From assembly GCA_963772225.1 (NCBI GenBank), contig CAVYWD010000001.1, forward strand, positions 744,001-808,000: a DNA stretch of 64,000 nucleotides, read 5' to 3'. This DNA is from CAVYWD01 sp963772225 (GTDB taxonomy: Bacteria; Myxococcota; Myxococcia; Myxococcales; UBA5297). Of the stretch, positions 54,023 to 62,280 are shown piece after piece. Numbering within the stretch: the stretch's first letter is position 1; each line of letters opens with the position of its first letter. Below the pieces are notes generated by a model. The model did not search any database. It worked only from the letters and a program-made list of their open reading frames with translations, and was not told where the DNA came from. The position numbers and the translations under genes are program-made.

Positions 54023-57000
54023 CCCTGCTTCTCCCGCGTGACCTTCCACTCGAAGGTGACCTTGGCGCCCGGCCCCGCAGCGCGCAGCGCCTCCTGGATC
54101 CGCGGGCGCGCCCGCTCCAGCGCCTCGAGCCCTTCCCCCTGCTCGGCAGCGACCACCACCTGCTCGGCGCCCGAAGCAGCTTGGGTCGACACCATCCGCG
54201 GCGGGCTCAACACCGCCTGGGCCTGAAGCCCGAGCTGCCTCAGGGAGGTCGCGAGTGAGACGTGGAGCGCGTCAGCGCCGAGCGCACGCTTGACCTCGGC
54301 GACGATGGCCTGCGCCTCCGGCTCGGAGCGGGCGAGGAGCTGGTCGAAGACGTTGAAGGTGAGCTGGTCCTCGAGCGCGCGCGCCGTCTCCGCCGCGGTC
54401 GCCACGTGGCGGCCCATGGCCGTGAGGCTCGTCCCCGCCAGGTTCGCGTCGGCGAGCGCCTGCACCAGCTCGACGCGGCCGCTGCGATCGAGGGACGCGA
54501 GCAGATCTTCCAGGCGGAGCGCGGTCGCCAGGCGCGCAAATCCCTCGTCGCACCACGGCGGCCGGCTGCGCAGCAATCGGCTGACCTCGCCGGCGCGGCC
54601 TCGCAGCGCCTCCTCGCGCTTGCGCTTCACCTCGTCCGCGAGCCTCGCCAGGTGGCTCGGGTTGAGCGCCTTCCCGCCCAGCGCGATCCCGAAAGCCCCA
54701 CCGGCCACTTCCAGCGCGCGCTGCCAGTCGCGCTCGCCGGGCATGGGCACGGCGACCACCCGGGCGTCCGGCGGCACCTTGCCCGGAGTGAGCTCGACCG
54801 CGCGCCCGGCGTCGTCCTGCACAAGCCGATTCTGGGCGATGGCGAAGCAGATCACCGCGAAGTCGGCCACCTCCGGCGTCAGCCCCATCGCGTCGCCCTC
54901 GTCGAACAGGCGGGCGATGTGCTCCACCGTCGGGGCCTCCTGGCCCTCGGCGCGCAGGCGATTGGCTACTTCCGTGAAGCGCTGGGGCCGGAGCGCTCCG
55001 GTCGTCTCGGTGAGGGTGACGACCCCGAGCTTGTGCGCCACGTCGAGGGCTTCGAGCTCGGCGCCGTTCAAGCTCATCCGCTGGTTCTCCGCCTCGACCA
55101 CCGCCGTGAACTGGCGCAGCGCCTTCTCCAGGCGCGGGCGGGTGACCTTCTCCCGGAAGTCGGGATGCCGCGGGTGGAGCTGATCGAGCAGCTGGTCGAT
55201 GGCGGCGTACAGGCCCTTCGCCAGGTCGGCCGCCGCGAGCGAGCGAATTTCACGCCCCTGCGAGAGGATCACGAAGTGGCGCTCGGGCTTCCGCGAGGGG
55301 TCCAGCTCGCCCTCGTCGCGCTTCAGGCCGTAGGCCGCGAGCAGCGCCCGGCGCACGCGCTGGTGCTTCTGCGCTCGCAGGCTCTCCAGCTCGGCGCGGG
55401 CGCGCTGCTGGTCCTCGGGGCGCAGGTTCTCCACGAAGGGCCGCAGCCCGCCGGAGACGAGGAAGTCGATGACGACGAGGTCGCCCAGGTCGCGCTGGAT
55501 CCGCTCGTTGAAGAAGCTGGGGAGCCACACCACCGTCGGGTGCGAGCGCCCGCTCGCCATGAACGCGTGGAGCCGCTGCTCGTCCTCGTTGGGCGAGTAG
55601 GTGCCCTCGTCGAACGGGTAGTCGATGACGACGCGGAAGTCCTGGCCCTCCGGCACCATGAGCTGGCTGTCGTCCATCTCGCGGACGTTGCCGTAGTAGA
55701 CCGAGCCTTCGCGCCCCGTGCCTCGCCAAATCACCGAGTGCTTCACTTCCGACGGCACCGGCGGGTCTCGGCGCAGCTCCATCTCCTGGAAGAGGAGCTC
55801 CTTCAGCTTGTTCCGGCGCGCGCCCGGTTTGTCCTCACCCCGGGCATTCTCCAGGATGGGCTTGAGGTCGATGCCCTCGAGCTCGACGTGGATGCGCGGG
55901 TCCGCACCCTCCTCGATGCGGAGCTTGCCGACCTGCGCCGCCCACTCGCGCAGGCGCCCGAGCGCCATGCTCGCCTCGGCGCCGGGGATGGGCGCTCGCA
56001 GCGTGCCGTGGTTGAGCTGCACCAGGCGCGTGGCGGTCAGCGTGCGCAGCACCGGCACCTCGGGGACGAGGGCGCTCAGGAGCAGCGTCTTGAGGATCCG
56101 GTTGTCGGCGCGGCAGCGCACCCGGCTGCAGCCCGAGCAGCCGAGGTGGACGGGGTGGTCGTCGCGCAGCCTCTGGCAGGTCTCCTTGGTGGCCGTGTTG
56201 TTGTGCACCTGGAGGACCGGGAGCAGCTCGTTCTGGTAGAGCCGCTTCGCGGCGCGGAATCGCTCGCGCATGGCGCCGTCCATCGGCTCCTCGCCGCCGG
56301 CCAGCACGTCCCAGAGCTCGCCCACAGGCACCACCTGGCCCATCTGGAAATCCTGGAGGTGGTAGACGAGCAGCTCCATCAGCACCTTGAGGGCGGTGCG
56401 CTCGCGCTGGAGGTAGTGCGAGAGCGCCACCAGCGCCTCCACCAGCGCCGGGCTGAACGGGTAGAGGTTGCGGAAGTCCTTCTCCGTCCAGCTCTCGCCT
56501 AGGAGCGTGCCCCAGGCGTTGCCCAGGCCGCGGCGCATGCCGTCGAAGGCGTCGTCCAGGGCCTTCGCCGCGGCGGCGTCCTTCGGGCGGACCACCTTCT
56601 CCTTGACGATGGCGGGGAGGTTCCGGTCCTCGAGCGGCACCACGTCGAGGCGGCCCTCCCAGTACTTGAGCGAGTCGCGCAGGGCGATGGCGTCGGCGCC
56701 GGCGAGCTGGTCGCCCACGAGCTCGGCGATGTCGCGCTGCCGGGCGACGTAGCTCACCATGGGGATGGGCCGGTGCGCGTCCTGCGCCTCGACGAGCTTC
56801 ACGATCTTCGGCGCCTCGGCGTTGAGCCAGGCGCGGTCGCTGGCGCGGCTGGAGAGCCAGAGGACGAGCTCGTCGAGGAAGAAGGCGACCGCGTGGTAGC
56901 CCAGGCTTGCGGCGTGGCGGGAGAGGACCGCGAGGCCCTCGTCGAACTCCTTCCAGTTCCCGGAGGAGGCGATGCCGGCGAACCACGGCGTGCGCGCCAA

Positions 57001-57654
57001 GGCGCCCGCGAGGCGCTCGCGGTCGGTGGCGTCGGCGCTGCGCCGGGCGGCGTCGAAGGCGGTGGCGTCCCAGACGCCGGCCGCGGCGAGCTGGCCCCAG
57101 CCCTGCGCGGCGGGCTGGCCGGCGTTGAGCTTCCCGAAGAAGGCGGCGTCGCCGACGGAGCGACGCAGCTCCTCGGCGCCGTCGAACAGCTTCGAGTCGG
57201 CAAACAGAGCAGGAAGAGCAGCCGTGGGGTGGTTCGCGGCGATGTATTCGAGGTAAGCCGGGAAGAGTTTCTCCTCGAAGGAGCGGGCGCCGATCATGTG
57301 GAAGTGGAGCCGGAGGACCTTCCGCTCCTTCACCCACTCGTGCTTCGCGTAGAGGGCGTGGAGCTTGGGCTGCGTCCACGGCGCGGGGTGGTTCGCGAGC
57401 AGGAGCGAGAGCACGCCCATGAACTGGCTCTTGCCGGAGCCGAACGAGCCGTGGACGTAGGCGGCCGTGCTCCGCCGCTCGCGCAGGGCCGAGCTGGCCA
57501 GGGTGAGCGCTCGGTCGAAGGCGTGAACCAGGTCGTCGGTGATGGCGTAGCGGTCGAGGAGCGCCTCCGGCTTCGCCACGTCCTCGGCGAGGCGGATGAC
57601 GAAGTCGCTCTTCTTGACGTCCGCGGGGAGGTCCAGGATTTCGCGCAGGTTCAT
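54019..57654 (-). CDS. pglY: BREX type 2 P-loop ATPase PglY
   Basis: 1211 aa. The ATG at 57654 opens with MNLREILDLPADVKK, the expected PglY N-terminus. Walker A is GSFGSGKS at residues 69-76, and a Walker B-like AFFLDELVLW lies near 267-276. Cys pairs (CSGCSRVRC) may bind metal around residue 550. The size fits PglY, a large ATPase essential for Pgl immunity. The ATG lies inside an ATGA with a leftover pglX 3'-end copy, and its last codons overlap pglZ by 4 nt. Upstream, the true pglX gene is displaced by the insert described at 57938-58435. Confidence 0.9.
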   Translation of the reverse strand: MNLREILDLPADVKKSDFVIRLAEDVAKPEALLDRYAITDDLVHAFDRALTLASSALRERRSTAAYVHGSFGSGKSQFMGVLSLLLANHPAPWTQPKLHALYAKHEWVKERKVLRLHFHMIGARSFEEKLFPAYLEYIAANHPTAALPALFADSKLFDGAEELRRSVGDAAFFGKLNAGQPAAQGWGQLAAAGVWDATAFDAARRSADATDRERLAGALARTPWFAGIASSGNWKEFDEGLAVLSRHAASLGYHAVAFFLDELVLWLSSRASDRAWLNAEAPKIVKLVEAQDAHRPIPMVSYVARQRDIAELVGDQLAGADAIALRDSLKYWEGRLDVVPLEDRNLPAIVKEKVVRPKDAAAAKALDDAFDGMRRGLGNAWGTLLGESWTEKDFRNLYPFSPALVEALVALSHYLQRERTALKVLMELLVYHLQDFQMGQVVPVGELWDVLAGGEEPMDGAMRERFRAAKRLYQNELLPVLQVHNNTATKETCQRLRDDHPVHLGCSGCSRVRCRADNRILKTLLLSALVPEVPVLRTLTATRLVQLNHGTLRAPIPGAEASMALGRLREWAAQVGKLRIEEGADPRIHVELEGIDLKPILENARGEDKPGARRNKLKELLFQEMELRRDPPVPSEVKHSVIWRGTGREGSVYYGNVREMDDSQLMVPEGQDFRVVIDYPFDEGTYSPNEDEQRLHAFMASGRSHPTVVWLPSFFNERIQRDLGDLVVIDFLVSGGLRPFVENLRPEDQQRARAELESLRAQKHQRVRRALLAAYGLKRDEGELDPSRKPERHFVILSQGREIRSLAAADLAKGLYAAIDQLLDQLHPRHPDFREKVTRPRLEKALRQFTAVVEAENQRMSLNGAELEALDVAHKLGVVTLTETTGALRPQRFTEVANRLRAEGQEAPTVEHIARLFDEGDAMGLTPEVADFAVICFAIAQNRLVQDDAGRAVELTPGKVPPDARVVAVPMPGERDWQRALEVAGGAFGIALGGKALNPSHLARLADEVKRKREEALRGRAGEVSRLLRSRPPWCDEGFARLATALRLEDLLASLDRSGRVELVQALADANLAGTSLTAMGRHVATAAETARALEDQLTFNVFDQLLARSEPEAQAIVAEVKRALGADALHVSLATSLRQLGLQAQAVLSPPRMVSTQAASGAEQVVVAAEQGEGLEALERARPRIQEALRAAGPGAKVTFEWKVTREKQG

Positions 57655-57684
57655 TCCGCCGCTTCCTCCGACTTTGCCTTCTTG
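57624..57684 (-). repeat. Left direct repeat: pglX 3' end copy plus pglY start
   Basis: About 61 bp, nearly identical to 58491-58551 (offset 867 bp). It contains a copy of the last pglX codons (KKAKSEEAAE and stop) overlapping, as ATGA, the functional pglY start (MNLREILDLPA). Weaker similarity to the pglX tail continues to about 57770 but is interrupted by indels, so the pglX part of this copy is a decayed remnant. Confidence 0.85.
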
Positions 57685-57876
57685 CGTCGGGGTTTCTTCG
57701 CCGCCGGGGTGGGGGGGCTCCTCTCCGGGGCTTGCCGAATCGAGGGCGAGCTTATCTTGCTCGGCGCCGTTCCGGGACGTTTGTCTGGCGCACGACCACG
57801 ACCGGTCCCCCAGGGAACACCGGAACGGAATCACGAGTGGTTCCGTGCATCAGAGTTGCGGATAGGTCGCTTCGGG

Positions 57877-57924
57877 TTGCGTTTGAGTCGTTTTGTCGCT
57901 ACCTTCTGACCTTAGGAGGCCTCC
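57877..57924 (+). promoter_or_regulatory. Candidate promoter and operator of the HTH gene
   Basis: TTGCGT (57877-57882) and TACCTT (57900-57905) are spaced by 17 bp. A perfect 10-bp palindrome GGAGGCCTCC (57915-57924) lies just downstream, where an autorepressor could bind. AAGAGG 7 nt before the ATG serves as ribosome site. Confidence 0.45.
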
Positions 57925-57937
57925 AAGAGGTTCCGCC

Positions 57938-58435
57938 ATGGAAGCCGCAGCCCACACAATGGAAGACCTGATCCGCCGGATGACACCGGTCGCCGCGCCG
58001 CCTGAGCAGCAGGCTCAGGTGGCCGCGCTGTCCAGGGCGCTCGAGGGAATGGTCCACCCGCCGAAGCGGCGAGCGCCCAAGTGCCAGCTCGTCGGTCCGA
58101 AGGGCGAGAGCATCGCGCTTCCCGAATCGGTCTTCTACGTGCTCGAGCGCGTGGCAGAGGTGCTGGCGCGGGGTGATTCGATCACCGTCGTGCCCGTTGG
58201 CCGAGAGGTGACCACGCAGCAGGCGGCGGACCTTCTCAATGTGTCGCGGCAGTACCTCGTGCGCCTTCTCGACGAGGGGCACATCGCCTTCCGCAAGACG
58301 GGCAAGCATCGGCGGCTGCGGATCGAGGACGTGCTAGAGTTCAAGGAGAAGCGCGACAAGGATCGTCGCGCCGGTCTTCGCGAGCTCTCGCGGATGACGC
58401 AGGAGTTCGGCGGGTACGATTCCGAGCTGAAGTAG
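57938..58435 (+). CDS. Excisionase-type HTH protein, antitoxin-like (orphan)
   Basis: 165 aa. An N-terminal helical region precedes an excisionase/MerR-type HTH (REVTTQQAADLLNVSRQYLV, then LLDEGHIAFRKTGKHRRLRIEDVLEFK). The tail RRAGLRELSRMTQEFG is the usual C-terminus of antitoxins that pair with PIN-domain toxins. The toxin gene would be expected directly downstream on the plus strand, but only about 55 bp separate this stop from the repeated pglX/pglY junction. It is the only plus-strand gene within the BREX locus and is bracketed by the 867-bp-spaced direct repeats, so it arrived by insertion. Confidence 0.85.
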   Translation: MEAAAHTMEDLIRRMTPVAAPPEQQAQVAALSRALEGMVHPPKRRAPKCQLVGPKGESIALPESVFYVLERVAEVLARGDSITVVPVGREVTTQQAADLLNVSRQYLVRLLDEGHIAFRKTGKHRRLRIEDVLEFKEKRDKDRRAGLRELSRMTQEFGGYDSELK

Positions 58436-58490
58436 TAGGTTTCTGCTCGAGGTTTCATGGTCCCGGCGCCCTTCATCGTCGTCGTGGATG

Positions 58491-58551
58491 CCGGGAGGTC
58501 TAGGATTTCGCGCAGGTTCATTCTGCTGCTTCCTCCGACTTCGCTTTCTTG
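58491..58551 (-). repeat. Right direct repeat: pglX 3' end plus first pglY codons
   Basis: About 61 bp, nearly identical to 57624-57684. It holds the true end of pglX and, overlapping its stop, an ATG followed by MNLREILDLPA, after which homology to pglY stops abruptly. It marks the right boundary of the inserted segment. Confidence 0.85.
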
Positions 58552-59273
58552 CTCGTGCGCCGCGGTTTCTTGGAAGGGGTGGGCGCCGCGTCTTCTGGGA
58601 GGGCGAGCTCACCCTGGGCGGCTCCCCGTTCACTCCGAGCTTGTCGCAGGGTCTGAGCCGGTCGAGCGGCTCTTCCCTTCCCCTTCCGCTCCTCCGGGCG
58701 CCAGGCGCGGAGGTCATCGAGCGTGAAGCCCAGCGCCCTCGCCTCGGTCTCGACGAAGGTCGCGTAGGCGTCCCCTGCGCGGTCCTTGGCGGGGTCGTCG
58801 TCCTGCCCGTTGTGCCATTGCCTCAGCCAGGGCACCAGCTCGAGCAGGCCGGCCAGGAGAGGCTGAAGACGCTCCTTCTCCCATCCGTCCTGGTTCTTGC
58901 GCTCTTGGTAGAGGGTCGCGAGCGCCTGGGCGCGCTGGAGGTGATCCCAGCCGGCCCATCCGATGAGCGGGCTGCGGTCGTCGTCGCGCTCGGCGCCGGG
59001 ATAGGAGATGAAGCGCTCTTTGGGGACGTCGAGCTTGCCGCGGAGGCGCCAGTAGATGGGGTCGCGGTAGTCCTTCTGGTCGTATTTGGGCGGGACGGGG
59101 ATCTCGGAATCCTTCTCGCCGGCGTCTTCGCGGCGCTGGAGGTCCCAGGTGTGTTGCCAGGCGGCGTGCTTCTCGATGCCGGCGACACTGAAGCGGGCGA
59201 CGGCGACATGAGGGACAGCTTCGGCGAGCACGAGCAATGGCCGCCCGCGGTGGCGTCTTCGCCGAACAGCCAT
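58518..59273 (-). CDS. pglX: pglX, C-terminal piece (third frame)
   Basis: This frame is protein-like from about 59245 (RPLLVLAEAVPHVAVARF) to the stop at 58518 and gives the PglX C-terminus: KYDQKDYRDPIYWRLRGKLD, then ERFISYPGAERDD, then WAGWDHLQRAQALATLY, and a lysine-rich end KKAKSEEAAE. It joins the preceding piece through loss of one base in a GC-rich stretch near 59235-59250. The stop overlaps a duplicated pglY ATG. As a whole, pglX would span 58518-62280, about 1254 aa after two one-base corrections. Confidence 0.8.
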   Translation of the reverse strand: MAVRRRRHRGRPLLVLAEAVPHVAVARFSVAGIEKHAAWQHTWDLQRREDAGEKDSEIPVPPKYDQKDYRDPIYWRLRGKLDVPKERFISYPGAERDDDRSPLIGWAGWDHLQRAQALATLYQERKNQDGWEKERLQPLLAGLLELVPWLRQWHNGQDDDPAKDRAGDAYATFVETEARALGFTLDDLRAWRPEERKGKGRAARPAQTLRQARSERGAAQGELALPEDAAPTPSKKPRRTSKKAKSEEAAE

Positions 59274-60520
59274 GTCGCGACTTCGAGCGTTCCAGGGAGC
59301 TTCATCAACTCCGTCTCGACCTGGCGAACGCTGCGCGGCGAGGGAGAATCCCTGGCTATCCGCTCGGCTCTTTCCAGGAGCCAGGCTGCCGCCGCCGCAC
59401 GCGCCTCGTCCTCGAACGACCGTAGACTCCACCGCCGCTTGAATTCCGGCTTCTCGATGAGCCGAATCTGCGGGTTCCGGTCGATGATTGCGACTCGGGC
59501 CTCTATCAACCGCTGACAGGCCCGCGAATAGGTGGCGGGGATTTCCGTTGGGGCTCGGTAGCCGTTCCGCTCGAACCAGGCAGTGGACTGCCCGGTCTCT
59601 CGGCAATCCCGCGCGAGGACAACCTCAAAGGCGCGGTGCCCAGGATAGAGCCCACTTCGCTCGGCGGCTGCGGGCAAATCGTCGAAGGAGCCCGGAAATG
59701 CGGGCCAGACGCCGCTGCGCTCGCGATCGAGAAGTTCGCTATCCTCCGGCGTCAACAGTCCGAAAGCGGCATAGATAATCCAATCCAGCTCCTCCTGAAC
59801 TGCGCACATGCAGGCCAGGGCTTGAGACGCGTCGCGCTCGCAGACGCGTAGAACCTCGCCCAACGAGCTCTTGCCAGGTTCCCATCGACTGAATGCTTTC
59901 GTCGGCATCAGGTTGTCGCGCCGCACAGCAAGAGCAGTAATCACCTCGGCGAGCGTCTGGATGCCGGCTGCGTGTTTCGGAATCGGGAGCTTTGCCAATG
60001 GCGTTCCGGCGTATTCGAGAAACTGCTCCCAAGTCTCCGTCTTGATTCCCTCGTTCACCCCCTGAGCACCCTTCGACGAGAAGCACTGGCGCCCCCAAAA
60101 AGCCGCCGTCGAGCTGTTCAAATACCCGAGCAGCGCGAGGTGGTCCTCCTCAGTCGCCCCCTCGGGGAGCTTGATGATGGGCGCGGACCGATTGAACACC
60201 TTCCCGCCGCGGTCGAGGACGAAGTGGTTGTGGGTGGCGACGAAGGCGAAGGCGATGGAGAGCGGGGTGCGGAGCTTGTCACGACCGACGTGCCGATACT
60301 CGAACCAATCCAGGCCGGCCTCTAGCTGTGTCTTGCCAAACATAAGCCGTTCGGAGAGCAAGATGCGCAGGGGCCACATGAAGCGCCGGGTCCGTTCCGC
60401 TGCCTGCGAGCGCCACCCATCATCGTAGGGGAAGAGCACGGCGAATCGCTGGCGAAGGACCAGTCGCGAACGCATTCCCCAATCCCGAAGGACCGGGCCG
60501 GGAGACCGTGGCGAGTCCAA
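58823..60520 (-). CDS. pglX: pglX, middle piece (second frame)
   Basis: Protein-like from about 60455 (AVLFPYDDGW) to about 59245 (WLFGEDATAGG); outside these limits the frame is nonsense. It carries the target-recognition and C-terminal helical region of PglX (FMWPLRILLSERLMFGKTQL, LLGYLNSSTAAFWGRQCF, KLPIPKHAAGIQTLAEVITA). Frame changes on both sides, near 60435-60480 and 59235-59250, each correspond to one missing base. Confidence 0.8.
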   Translation of the reverse strand: MDSPRSPGPVLRDWGMRSRLVLRQRFAVLFPYDDGWRSQAAERTRRFMWPLRILLSERLMFGKTQLEAGLDWFEYRHVGRDKLRTPLSIAFAFVATHNHFVLDRGGKVFNRSAPIIKLPEGATEEDHLALLGYLNSSTAAFWGRQCFSSKGAQGVNEGIKTETWEQFLEYAGTPLAKLPIPKHAAGIQTLAEVITALAVRRDNLMPTKAFSRWEPGKSSLGEVLRVCERDASQALACMCAVQEELDWIIYAAFGLLTPEDSELLDRERSGVWPAFPGSFDDLPAAAERSGLYPGHRAFEVVLARDCRETGQSTAWFERNGYRAPTEIPATYSRACQRLIEARVAIIDRNPQIRLIEKPEFKRRWSLRSFEDEARAAAAAWLLERAERIARDSPSPRSVRQVETELMKLPGTLEVATWLFGEDATAGGHCSCSPKLSLMSPSPASVSPASRSTPPGNTPGTSSAAKTPARRIPRSPSRPNTTRRTTATPSTGASAASSTSPKSASSPIPAPSATTTAARSSDGPAGITSSAPRRSRPSTKSARTRTDGRRSVFSLSWPACSSWCPG

Positions 60521-62280
60521 ACGTCAGCGGGAGCAACGAAAGCCTCGTCCTCTCCGGTAATCGCCATGAACCCGATGCTCTCGCTGACATCCCCAAGCCG
60601 CTTTTCACACCGACTCTCAAGCAACTCCTTCAACCCCGCCGCCCCACCCCCACCCAGCGACCACGGATGCTTCTCGAAGGTCGCCCGCTCCACCTCCGCG
60701 ATCGACACGTACTCGTTCTCAAACCCGACCTCATCGAGATGCCCGACAATCGACCCCCAAACCTTCCCCTTCTCGGCATCCGCAGGCGTCTCCGGCTCGC
60801 CGCGCTTCCCGAGCACTGCCCGCACCTTCGAGGTCACATGCTTTCGATTTCGCCCAGCGAGAATCACCGTCGGCGTCCCGTGGCCCGGAATGAAGGCCCC
60901 CGACGTGTCGATGACGTGCGTGAGGTCGAGCTTCGGCAGCACCTCTTCAATGAGCTTCTTGCCGAACTCCCGTTTCATGAAGCTGTTGGCGTTGATAAGC
61001 CCGACGAAGCCGCTGGGCGCGGCAAGCTGGAAGAATCGCTCGGTGAACGGCGCCGCCAAGGCATACTTCCCGGCAGCACTCCGGGGATAAAGCTTGCGAT
61101 ACTTCTCGCGCAGCTTCGCATCCTTGCACGTGATGTACGGCGGATTGCCCACCACGACGTGGTACCCGCGCGAAAGCACCGGAATCGCCCGCTCGGCATT
61201 CTCCAACGTGAAGAGCGAGTCACCCCACTCCCTCTTCGAAGAAGCCCGCTCCACCAGCTCGGCCTGCACCCCCTTCGCGGCATACAGCAGCGAGTCCGCC
61301 ACCACCAGGTTATCCGGCAGCCTCGGCACCTCGCCGAGCTTCTCCCCCGACTTCTCGATGTACGCCAGCGTCAGCCGAAACCGAGCAATCGACACAGCAT
61401 ACGGGTTGATATCGACCCCGAACACCTGCTCCAGCGCCGCAAGCGCATGCACCCTGCGGTCGAGCCCAGGCTTCTCCGCGAGCCGCGCCTCGAAGAGCCG
61501 GTCATAGGCCCCGAGGAGAAAGTGCCCCGACCCGCAGGTCGGGTCGATGACCCGCACCTCCTCCAACCCGAACTCCCGAATCGCCGGATCGAGCGTGAGC
61601 CCCAGAATGAACCGCTCCACGAAATCGGGCGTCTGAAGCAGCGCATACCGCTCGCGCACCGACTCCGAGAGGTCCTGATACGAGGTCGCCGAGAAACCGA
61701 GTGGAGCTCTCCGACGCCCGCCCACTCCGTTCCTCACGCCCTCGCCGCCCGCCACAGGCGCCGCGAAACTCCACCGCAGCGCCCCGTCCTCCTTCGTCTC
61801 CCGGAAGAAATCGAGCAACGCCTGAGCGACGACGCCGCTGGGGGCGAGCCGCCACGCCGGATTCCCTCTCGGACCGAGCAGCTCCTCGGTCCCCGGAAAC
61901 CGAGACAACTCCTTGAAGACGGTAAGCAGGTAGTCCCGCGCATTGAGCGACGGAGCAATCTCGTAGAAGTAGTGCTCGGAGTCGGCCGCCCCCTCCCCCG
62001 CGATGCGCCGCCGCGCCACGAGCCCGCGGTCCTCGAGCGTACGCACGAAGACGCACGAGAGCACCCAGGCGGCGCCCACCTGCTCGATGAGCTGGTCGGC
62101 CCAATCCTCGAATCGCTCCGCGGTCCGGTCTTCCCCCCGCTCGTGCTCCCAGCGCTGGCGCAACACCGCATCCACCGCGGCGGCCTTGGCGCGAGCACGA
62201 AGGTCGGGCAGGAGCGTCTTGGCGAGGAGCGCCCCCAGCTCCTTGGCGAGCGTCTTCCCCTTCTTCGTTCCCCGGCTCAC
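60322..62280 (-). CDS. pglX: pglX, N-terminal piece with methyltransferase domain
   Basis: It starts at a GTG (62280) overlapping the pglW stop as GTGA. The N6-adenine methyltransferase domain is intact in this piece: SAM motif DPTCGSGHFLLG (246-257), FGVDINPYAV, and catalytic NPPY at 379-382 (VVGNPPYITCKD). PglX is the BREX methyltransferase that marks host DNA and is needed for exclusion. Protein-like sequence ends near 60450 (GECVRDWSF) and continues one frame over. No long homopolymer lies at the break, unlike the G-tract reported for phase-variable pglX of Streptomyces coelicolor. Confidence 0.88.
   Translation of the reverse strand: MSRGTKKGKTLAKELGALLAKTLLPDLRARAKAAAVDAVLRQRWEHERGEDRTAERFEDWADQLIEQVGAAWVLSCVFVRTLEDRGLVARRRIAGEGAADSEHYFYEIAPSLNARDYLLTVFKELSRFPGTEELLGPRGNPAWRLAPSGVVAQALLDFFRETKEDGALRWSFAAPVAGGEGVRNGVGGRRRAPLGFSATSYQDLSESVRERYALLQTPDFVERFILGLTLDPAIREFGLEEVRVIDPTCGSGHFLLGAYDRLFEARLAEKPGLDRRVHALAALEQVFGVDINPYAVSIARFRLTLAYIEKSGEKLGEVPRLPDNLVVADSLLYAAKGVQAELVERASSKREWGDSLFTLENAERAIPVLSRGYHVVVGNPPYITCKDAKLREKYRKLYPRSAAGKYALAAPFTERFFQLAAPSGFVGLINANSFMKREFGKKLIEEVLPKLDLTHVIDTSGAFIPGHGTPTVILAGRNRKHVTSKVRAVLGKRGEPETPADAEKGKVWGSIVGHLDEVGFENEYVSIAEVERATFEKHPWSLGGGGAAGLKELLESRCEKRLGDVSESIGFMAITGEDEAFVAPADVWTRHGLPARSFGIGECVRDWSFASDSPCSSPTMMGGARRQRNGPGASCGPCASCSPNGLCLARHS

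Noticed and set aside
60430..60480. Phase-variable homopolymer explaining the first pglX frame break
   Set aside because: Only short runs of four identical bases occur here; the longer G run at about 57708-57719 lies in the dead pglX copy, not in the gene.
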